Assembly: GCA_947177495.1 (NCBI GenBank) | Contig: CAMWUS010000015.1 | Location: 1-13,685 of the forward strand | Reading direction: 5' to 3' | Source of the DNA: an uncultured Clostridia bacterium | Lineage (GTDB): Bacteria; Bacillota; Clostridia; Christensenellales; Borkfalkiaceae | Length of the DNA: 13,685 bases | In this document: piece after piece, positions 7,211-13,685 of the stretch | How positions within the stretch are numbered: position 1 is the first letter of the stretch | Layout of the letters: each line of letters begins with the position of its first letter | The notes under the pieces: generated by a model | Told to the model about the DNA's origin: nothing | The model's database searches: none | What the model saw: only the letters and a program-made list of their open reading frames with translations | Translations under genes and position numbers: made by a program

Positions 7211-7887
7211 TGAGAATGCGTAGAAAGCGCAATTTGGAACCGCGCATGGAGGCTTGCGCGGCGCTCTTAATTGCGCGGGGCAGACCCTGTTTGAATTTAA
7301 AAAAGGCGGCGGAGGAATACCGCGCGCTCGTAAATTATGCTAAGCTGTTCGGGAACAAAAACCCCGTCGAACTCGAAGTCGGGTGCGGTAACGGGGGATT
7401 TATCGCCGAGAAGGCGAAGCGGTTTCCCGATATCAACTTTCTTGCGGTGGAGCTATGCACCAACGTGGTGCTCACGGCAATGGAGCGCATTCGTGCGGAG
7501 GGCATTCCCAACGTACGCTTTTTAAATATCCCCGCCGAAATTTTGCCTTGCTATTTGCCCGAGGGGAGCGTGGAAAGAATTTATCTCAATTTCTCCACAC
7601 CGCTTCCCGAAACGAGCCGCGAAAAACAGCGTCTTACCGCGCCGCGCTTTTTGCAAATTTACCGTACCCTGTTAAAAGAGGGCGGGAGCATCGAGCAAAA
7701 GACGGACAGCGAACCGTTCTTCGATTATTCGTTGGAGCAATACGCAGGGAACGGTTTCTCGGTAGGGGAAATCACGCGGGATTTGCATCATAGCGAATAC
7801 GTCGCCGAAAATATCGTTACGGAATACGAGCAAAACTTTGTGGCGCAGGGAAAAAAGATTTTCCGCGCCGTCGCCGTTAAAAATTAA
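7210..7887 (+). CDS. trmB: tRNA (guanine-46-N7)-methyltransferase
   Basis: A 225-residue class I SAM-dependent methyltransferase that should make m7G46 in tRNA. The SAM motif ELEVGCGNGGF (54-64) and acidic strand FLAVELCTNVV (77-87) are clear, as are TDSEPFFDYS (165-174) and TEYEQNFVAQGKKIFR (204-219), both family hallmarks. The motif usually written NFSDPWPKKRH is strongly changed: here it reads NFSTPLPETSREKQRL (127-142), lacking the Asp, Trp, Lys and His. The start at 7210 is chosen from GGGG (7198-7201), the one-base overlap with the dut stop, and the normal MRMRRKRNL N terminus. An in-frame upstream extension to 7021 runs through dut and is not real. A bidirectional terminator follows. 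Confidence 0.92.
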   Translation: MRMRRKRNLEPRMEACAALLIARGRPCLNLKKAAEEYRALVNYAKLFGNKNPVELEVGCGNGGFIAEKAKRFPDINFLAVELCTNVVLTAMERIRAEGIPNVRFLNIPAEILPCYLPEGSVERIYLNFSTPLPETSREKQRLTAPRFLQIYRTLLKEGGSIEQKTDSEPFFDYSLEQYAGNGFSVGEITRDLHHSEYVAENIVTEYEQNFVAQGKKIFRAVAVKN

Positions 7888-7899
7888 ATTTGCAATATA

Positions 7900-7930
7900 A
7901 AAGCGCTCGGACGAAATGTCCGAGCGCTTT
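7900..7930. terminator. Bidirectional terminator between trmB and the lipoprotein gene
   Basis: A perfect 13-bp stem (AAAGCGCTCGGAC, 7900-7912, with GTCCGAGCGCTTT, 7918-7930) has a 5-nt loop. It starts 12 nt after the trmB stop and ends 4 nt before the stop of the convergent lipoprotein gene. Its flanks are T-rich when read on either strand, so it can serve both transcripts. Confidence 0.88.
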
Positions 7931-7934
7931 CCAT

Positions 7935-8360
7935 TTATTTTACTTCCGGTTTCTCTTTGTTTTTGACAAGCTTTTCGGGCGAGGTAATCGTTAAATGAAC
8001 GTGCTTCGTTTCCTTGCTTTCTATTTTAAAAATATATTCGCTGTCCGCAGTTATGCTTTTCAATTCGATTTCAAAATCTTCCTTTTTGTCTGCCGTCTTT
8101 TCCCAAACGACCGCGCCACTCTGCTTGTCGAGAATACGCAGTTCGGCAACTCCTTCCTCGATTTCGAACGACGCGTTTAACGTAATGCTATCAAAGTCTT
8201 TATTAAAGTAAATACTTTTCTCGTCCGAATATTCGTAAGGGGTGGAATAGCTGTAAGTAAACTCCAACACCGTGTTGCCTTTCCCGTTACCGCAAGCGGT
8301 GAAAGCTAAAGTTAAAACCGTTATTACACAAAGCAAAATGCTGATAAAATACTTTTTCAT
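7935..8360 (-). CDS. Small predicted lipoprotein
   Basis: 141 residues. The N terminus is a classical lipoprotein signal: MKK, a hydrophobic stretch (about 5-20) and AFTAC with the acylated Cys at 23. It is therefore expected to be anchored on the outer face of the membrane. The mature part (24-141) looks like a single beta-rich domain, with alternating hydrophobic strands such as SITLNASFEIEEGVAELRILD and SEYIFKIESKETKHVHLTITS, and a Lys/Glu-rich tail. I do not recognise the family. The ATG at 8360 has a good site, TAGGAG, and lies 15 nt after the radA stop, so it is probably co-transcribed with radA, although no functional link is evident. Confidence 0.85.
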   Translation of the reverse strand: MKKYFISILLCVITVLTLAFTACGNGKGNTVLEFTYSYSTPYEYSDEKSIYFNKDFDSITLNASFEIEEGVAELRILDKQSGAVVWEKTADKKEDFEIELKSITADSEYIFKIESKETKHVHLTITSPEKLVKNKEKPEVK

Positions 8361-8375
8361 ATGCGCTCCTAAAAT

Positions 8376-9740
8376 TTAGTCGTTTTTAAATAGTGTTTTA
8401 ATCATTTGCGAAACGTAGGTAACGGGAACAAGCTCAATTTTGTCCTTATATTTTTCGCACGCTTTCATGTTCTTCGCGGGGAGAAGCACCCGCTTAAAGC
8501 CCATTTTCAAGCACTCGTTCACGCGTTTATCGGCATAGTTCACCGCGCGCACTTCACCCGTTAAACCCACTTCGCCGAATACCGCCGTGTACTTTTCTAC
8601 GGGAATCATCTTTTCCGCACTTGCAAGCGCGGCGCAAACGGCAAGGTCGGCGCTCGGCTCGTTGAGCTTTATCCCGCCCATGGCGTTCACGTAAATATCC
8701 TGCGCGCCCAACGGAATCCCGCAACGCTTTTCGAGCACGGCAACGAGTACGGCAAGGCGGTTAAAATCGATCCCAAGCGCCATTCTGCGCGGAAGCCCGA
8801 AAGCGGTTTTGCACATGAGCGTTTGCAGTTCCACCATCATACAGCGGTTGCCCGTCTCGCTCGGGGTTACCACCGCGCCTGCGGCCACGCCGCGTGCGTC
8901 GGAGAGGAAGAGTTCGGAATAGTCCGTTAAGCCGAAAATGCCTTCGCTCGTCATTTCGAATACGCCCACTTCCTGTACGGAGCCGAAGCGGTTTTTGACC
9001 GCGCGGAGGATTTTAAAGCTTTCCGTGCGCTCGCCCTCGAAGTACAGCACCGCATCCATGATGTGCTCCAAAACTTTGGGACCCGCAAGCGTGCCTTCCT
9101 TGGTAACGTGCCCCACGATAAAGAAAGTAATGCCTCTGGATTTTGCAATGCGCATGAGCTTGCTTGCGCATTCCCGCACCTGCCCCACGCTTCCCGCGGA
9201 AGAGGAGAGGGCGTCGGTATACACCGCCTGAATGGAGTCCACGATTACGTATTCCGCGTCGGAAAGGGCGGCTTCTGCGTCGTCGATATTCGTTTCGTTT
9301 AAAAGCAGCAGTTTGTCGGAATTCAGCCCCAACCGCTCGCAACGTAGTTTTACTTGCGAACAGCTCTCCTCGGCGGAGAGATACAGTACTTTATGATTTT
9401 TTGCAAGGTGCGCCGCAACCTGCGTGAGCAGTGTGGATTTTCCTACTCCCGGGTCACCGCCCACAAGCACGAGTGAACCGCGCACAATACCGCCACCCAA
9501 CACTACGTCAAGCTCGGAGATCCCCGAGGATACCCGCTCGTAGCTTTCGTATTTCACTTCGGAAAGGGGAAGGGGACGGGAAGTGGAGCGGAACGCGCCC
9601 TTAAACTTCGTCGGTTGCGCGGGGGCGATCGCCTCTTCGGCAAGGGTGTTGAATTTCCCGCAGTCGGGGCACCGCCCTAACCATTTTGGGGATGTGTATC
9701 CGCATTCCGCGCATACGAATTGCGTTGTCGATTTTGCCAT
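8376..9740 (-). CDS. radA: DNA repair protein RadA (branch-migration ATPase)
   Basis: A 454-residue protein, the normal RadA length. It has a C4 zinc finger (C10, C13, C24, C27: CAECGYTSPKWLGRCPDCG), a RecA-like ATPase with Walker A GGDPGVGKST (94-103) and Walker B YVIVDSIQ (164-171), the RadA-specific KNRFGS (249-254), and a C-terminal Lon-like domain (about 280-454) without a protease active site. RadA is a hexameric helicase that drives branch migration of recombination intermediates. The start at 9740 is chosen because AAAGGA lies 7 nt upstream; a GTG at 9761 adds seven residues (MNLKGTT) without a binding site and sits at the edge of the foldback element. The element ends 15 nt before the ATG, so it forms most of the radA leader if radA is read from the ispDF side. 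Confidence 0.96.
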   Translation of the reverse strand: MAKSTTQFVCAECGYTSPKWLGRCPDCGKFNTLAEEAIAPAQPTKFKGAFRSTSRPLPLSEVKYESYERVSSGISELDVVLGGGIVRGSLVLVGGDPGVGKSTLLTQVAAHLAKNHKVLYLSAEESCSQVKLRCERLGLNSDKLLLLNETNIDDAEAALSDAEYVIVDSIQAVYTDALSSSAGSVGQVRECASKLMRIAKSRGITFFIVGHVTKEGTLAGPKVLEHIMDAVLYFEGERTESFKILRAVKNRFGSVQEVGVFEMTSEGIFGLTDYSELFLSDARGVAAGAVVTPSETGNRCMMVELQTLMCKTAFGLPRRMALGIDFNRLAVLVAVLEKRCGIPLGAQDIYVNAMGGIKLNEPSADLAVCAALASAEKMIPVEKYTAVFGEVGLTGEVRAVNYADKRVNECLKMGFKRVLLPAKNMKACEKYKDKIELVPVTYVSQMIKTLFKND

Positions 9741-9755
9741 AGTAGTTCCTTTTAG

Positions 9756-10100
9756 GTTCACACTTTTTTCGCTTGGCGAAAAAAGTCGTGAGCTATTTTC
9801 TTTGTTGTTATCTCTTATTCACAGGAGCGTTGCACCCCGTCTATCAAAAGTCATTAAGCCTCAGGTTTGTGGCAAATTGTGTCCCGCAGCGGAGGGCAAC
9901 CCTCCTCGCGGAAAGTATTTTAAACTTAAAGTCACAATTACTTGCGCGGAGCAAAACCGCGCTTTTGCGGTAGCGCCCTCAATTTGCCGCACGCTTGCGG
10001 CTTATTGACTTGGGATAGGAATGTTCAACGCTCCTGCAACTGAATTGAAAGAACTAAGTTAGTAGCTCACGGAAATTTTGCAAGGCAAAATTTCGTGAAC
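9756..10100. repeat. 345-bp imperfect palindromic (foldback) element filling the ispDF-radA gap
   Basis: The outermost bases are inverted copies: GTTCAC (9756-9761) and GTGAAC (10095-10100). Each end then has its own hairpin: an 11-bp stem around TTG (9762-9786) on the left and a 10-bp stem around AAG (10072-10094) on the right. These occupy matching places but differ in sequence. Inside them are paired blocks CGTGAGCTA (9787-9795 / 10063-10071), AGGAGCGTTG (9823-9832 / 10026-10035), CTATC (9841-9845 / 10014-10018), AAGTCATTAAGCC (9848-9860 / 9999-10011, one mismatch) and GGCAAATTG (9871-9879 / 9980-9988). The central 100 nt holds two more hairpins: GGAGGG/CCCTCC (9891-9905) with an outer CCGC/GCGG, and GCGCGG/CCGCGC (9944-9962). 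No convincing gene lies inside. A non-autonomous mobile element or a structured RNA is the best reading; a target duplication was not found. Confidence 0.8.
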
Positions 10101-11216
10101 TTGAACATACGCGTAAACAGTAATGCCTTTTTTCTCGCCCACATAGCCGAGTTTTTCGTTGGTTCCTGCCGCTACGCCGATACGCTCTGCGGGGATTTGC
10201 AAAAGCTCGGAAAGACTTTGCTTGATGCTATCGATATGCGGGGAGAGGCGAGGGGTTTCGGCAAGCACGGAAATGCTCACGTTGTAAGGAACAAGTCCGC
10301 GCTCGCGCACGCGCGCGAGTACTTCTTTTAATAGCTCCGTGCTGTTTGCGCCTCTGTACTTTTCGTCCGTGTCGGGGAAGTAGTAGCCGATGTCGCGTAA
10401 TCCCGCCGCGGAAAGAAGCGCGTCCATGAGTGCGTGCACGAGTACGTCTCCGTCGCTGTGCGCTTTCAGAATTTTTTCGGACGGGATCCGAACGCCGCCC
10501 AAAGTGATAAAGTTAATGAAAGGCGCGCCTTCGCCGTCGGCGTAAAAGGCGTGCGTGTCCACGCCGAATCCCACGCGTTCGGCGGGCATGAAATCTTCGG
10601 GATAGGTGAGTTTTTTGTTGCTCCGTTCTCCTAAAAAGAGACGGGGCGGTTTTATATAATTGCCGTAAACGCCGCTCTCGTCGGTGAATTGTTTGCCTTC
10701 CGCGACCGCGCATTCGTACGCCGAAAGTAGCTCGTCCTTATAAAACCCCTGCGGGGTCTGCACGGTGAAAACGCTTTCCCGCGCAGGGGAAGAAATAATT
10801 TCACCGTTTTTTGCAATTACCGTGGTATCGGTGGCGGGCAGCGCGCAAACTCCGCTCCCGTGCATTTTCACGCATTCGATGCAGTCGCGTATGATTTTTT
10901 TCGTTACGAAGGGGCGCGCCGCATCGTGCACGAGCACGATTTCACCCTTTGCTTCTTTTAAAGCGTTATAAACGGATTGCCCGCGCGTCTTTCCGCCCCG
11001 CACGAGCCGTGCATTCGGATAGGGGGCGAGAAGGGGTAAAATTGCTTTTTCGTCCTCTTCACGGGCAGTAACTAAAATTTCGTCCGCGCCGCATTCGGAA
11101 AACGCGGAGAGGGAATAGCAGAGCACGGGCATTCCGTTGAGCTCTTTCAATACTTTATTTTCTTCAAATCCCGCACGCTCGCCTTTGCCTGCCGCGGCAA
11201 TGATAACCGAAATCAC
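10059..11216 (-). CDS. ispDF: Bifunctional IspD-IspF enzyme of the MEP isoprenoid pathway
   Basis: 385 residues in two fused enzymes. IspD (1-212) joins CTP and 2-C-methylerythritol 4-phosphate; it shows IIAAAGKGERAG (5-16), RGGKTRGQSVYNAL (73-86) and VHDAARPFVT (96-105). IspF (214-385) cyclises the later CDP-ME phosphate to MEcPP; it has the zinc site D220/H222 and H253 in KAHSDGDVLVHALMDALL, FPDTD (280-284) and NEKLGYVGEKKGI (353-365). The IspE step lies between these two reactions and is not encoded here. The start is GTG at 11216, overlapping the rqcP stop by 4 nt (GTGA), with GAGGTG as binding site. IspF proteins usually stop soon after the strand at 366-373. The last residues, about VHEILPCKISVSY, lie in the right end of the foldback element, which also supplies the TAA. 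Confidence 0.95.
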   Translation of the reverse strand: MISVIIAAAGKGERAGFEENKVLKELNGMPVLCYSLSAFSECGADEILVTAREEDEKAILPLLAPYPNARLVRGGKTRGQSVYNALKEAKGEIVLVHDAARPFVTKKIIRDCIECVKMHGSGVCALPATDTTVIAKNGEIISSPARESVFTVQTPQGFYKDELLSAYECAVAEGKQFTDESGVYGNYIKPPRLFLGERSNKKLTYPEDFMPAERVGFGVDTHAFYADGEGAPFINFITLGGVRIPSEKILKAHSDGDVLVHALMDALLSAAGLRDIGYYFPDTDEKYRGANSTELLKEVLARVRERGLVPYNVSISVLAETPRLSPHIDSIKQSLSELLQIPAERIGVAAGTNEKLGYVGEKKGITVYAYVQVHEILPCKISVSY

Positions 11217-11455
11217 GGGAGCACCTCGTAGAGGGAAGCAGCTTCGTCCTTTTTCACCGTCTCTTTTAGCTCCAATACCCGGAAGCGCAAGCTACCGTTT
11301 GCGAACGCAATTTCCACCTCGTCGCCGATTTTCAAGCGGTAGGCGGGTTTTACTTCCCGTCCGTTTACCGAAATTTTTCCCGCATCCGCCGCTTCGCGCG
11401 CCACCGTGCGCCGTTTTAAAATGCGCGACACTTTCAAAAACTTGTCTATCCTCAT
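11213..11455 (-). CDS. rqcP: S4-domain RNA-binding protein RqcP (YabO type)
   Basis: An 80-residue protein consisting almost wholly of one S4 domain: MRIDKFLKVSRILKRRTVAR (1-20), then DAGKISVNGREVKPAYRLKIGDEVEI, and the tail LELKETVKKDEAASLYEVL. The match along its whole length to Bacillus subtilis YabO is what I remember of that family. RqcP binds the large ribosomal subunit with RqcH during ribosome-associated quality control, helping alanine tailing of stalled chains. The ATG at 11455 has an AGGGAGA binding site. The stop overlaps the GTG of ispDF by 4 nt, so the two are translationally coupled. The gene is divergent from rpoB across a 329-nt gap. Confidence 0.9.
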   Translation of the reverse strand: MRIDKFLKVSRILKRRTVAREAADAGKISVNGREVKPAYRLKIGDEVEIAFANGSLRFRVLELKETVKKDEAASLYEVLP

Positions 11456-11466
11456 GCCTGTCTCCC

Positions 11467-11496
11467 TTGTCGATGTTTGTCGATATTCGTCGAGTT
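11467..11496. repeat. Three 10-bp tandem repeats upstream of rqcP
   Basis: TTGTCGATGT, TTGTCGATAT and TCGTCGAGTT lie head to tail at exactly 10-bp spacing, about 12-40 nt upstream of the rqcP start. One helical turn per unit would place the shared GTCGA core on one face of the DNA. It could be an operator or simply leader sequence. Confidence 0.6.
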
Positions 11497-11525
11497 TGGA
11501 ATTTTCAAAAAAATTTTACAATTTT

Positions 11526-11539
11526 CCTCTCAAAAGAGG
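11526..11539. promoter_or_regulatory. Palindrome CCTCT-CAAA-AGAGG beside the rpoB -35 box
   Basis: CCTCT (11526-11530) and AGAGG (11535-11539) are inverted copies touching the -35 hexamer of the rpoB promoter. A GAGGTT copy occurs at 11536-11541 and again at 11557-11562, 21 bp (two helical turns) apart. A protein-binding site is possible, but the evidence is only symmetry and position. Confidence 0.35.
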
Positions 11540-11568
11540 TTGACAATACCCGTTTTGAGGTTTATAAT
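11540..11568 (+). promoter_or_regulatory. Perfect consensus sigma-A promoter driving rpoB
   Basis: TTGACA (11540-11545) and TATAAT (11563-11568) with 17-bp spacing are a full match to the vegetative consensus. The start point should be near 11575, about 210 nt before the rpoB ATG. Confidence 0.9.
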
Positions 11569-11574
11569 AACATA

Positions 11575-11784
11575 CTGTATCACTATACTGTGGTAGTTTG
11601 CAATCTTGGCTGAAATATCTTGGATTTTTCGCCGTTTGCTTTCCACATTATTATAGCGAATTTTTCCCCGAATGTAAAGGGGAGAAACGAAATTTTTGGA
11701 AACATTTCGATTTTTATCGATGAAAAGATATACTCGGTAGATCGCCAATGATAACAACGAATAAAAAAGGAGTTGAATTGACGA
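11575..11784 (+). other. Long 5' leader of rpoB
   Basis: This gene-free leader holds ATACTGT twice near the start (11572-11578, 11585-11591). It also holds a 9-bp hairpin (TTTTTCCCC, 11661-11669, with GGGGAGAAA, 11679-11687, one G-T pair). A weaker stem CGAAAT/ATTTCG (11688-11693 / 11704-11709) is followed by a T-run (11711-11715) and could act as an attenuator. The ribosome binding site AAGGAG (11767-11772) is 12 nt from the ATG, rather far. I recognise no known riboswitch or ribosomal-protein leader. Confidence 0.5.

Positions 11785-13685
<1,901 letters not shown>

Noticed and set aside
9741..9761. GTG start for RadA at 9761
   Set aside because: There is no binding site upstream, and the seven added residues are not RadA-like. 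The ATG at 9740 has AAAGGA at good spacing and the normal zinc-finger N terminus.
9773..9973. A 66-residue open frame inside the foldback element
   Set aside because: It starts at TTG in a hairpin loop, has no ribosome binding site, and follows the palindrome. It is more likely chance coding in a repeat.
11467..11496. Tandem repeats as a CRISPR array
   Set aside because: Units are 10 bp with no spacers, and no cas genes are present.

Overview
This 13.7-kb window looks like ordinary chromosome from a Gram-positive bacterium of the Clostridia (Bacillota), probably an uncultured gut-type lineage. The evidence is a type III glutamine synthetase, an RqcP (YabO-like) S4 protein, a Bacillus-like RpoB sequence, good Shine-Dalgarno sites for most genes, sigma-A-type promoters and a lipoprotein signal. 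Placement below class level would be guesswork. There is no phage, CRISPR array, transposase or tRNA.

Layout, left to right. (1) 2-1579, +: the C-terminal part of a large exported protein anchored by one C-terminal membrane helix, closed by a strong terminator. (2) 1723-3801, +: type III glutamine synthetase with its own promoter. (3) 3802-4836: terminators, a widespread MITE-like inverted repeat, and an AT-richer CPBP membrane protease gene bracketed by two nearly identical terminators. (4) 4902-6699, +: a compact RecD/Dda-like helicase followed by a FlaR-like P-loop kinase. (5) 6779-7887, +: dut and trmB, overlapping by one base. A perfect bidirectional terminator at 7900-7930 separates these from the minus-strand genes. 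(6) 11455 down to 7935, -: rqcP, ispDF (bifunctional MEP-pathway enzyme), a 345-bp foldback element, radA and a small lipoprotein. (7) 11785-13685, +: the start of rpoB, divergent from rqcP, behind a perfect consensus promoter and a roughly 210-nt leader. A 622-residue open frame antisense to rpoB is a shadow.

The genes are mostly housekeeping: nitrogen assimilation, dUTP removal, tRNA m7G modification, isoprenoid precursor synthesis, recombination repair, ribosome quality control and transcription. The most interesting signals are structural. The radA-ispDF gap is filled by an imperfect palindrome whose two end hairpins keep their pairing but not their sequence, and whose right end appears to encode the last residues and stop codon of IspF. 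Two genes (the helicase and dut) appear to be leaderless. TrmB has lost the usual DPW.K..H motif, and RpoB carries a long insertion plus Lys where E. coli has rifampicin-contacting Arg529.
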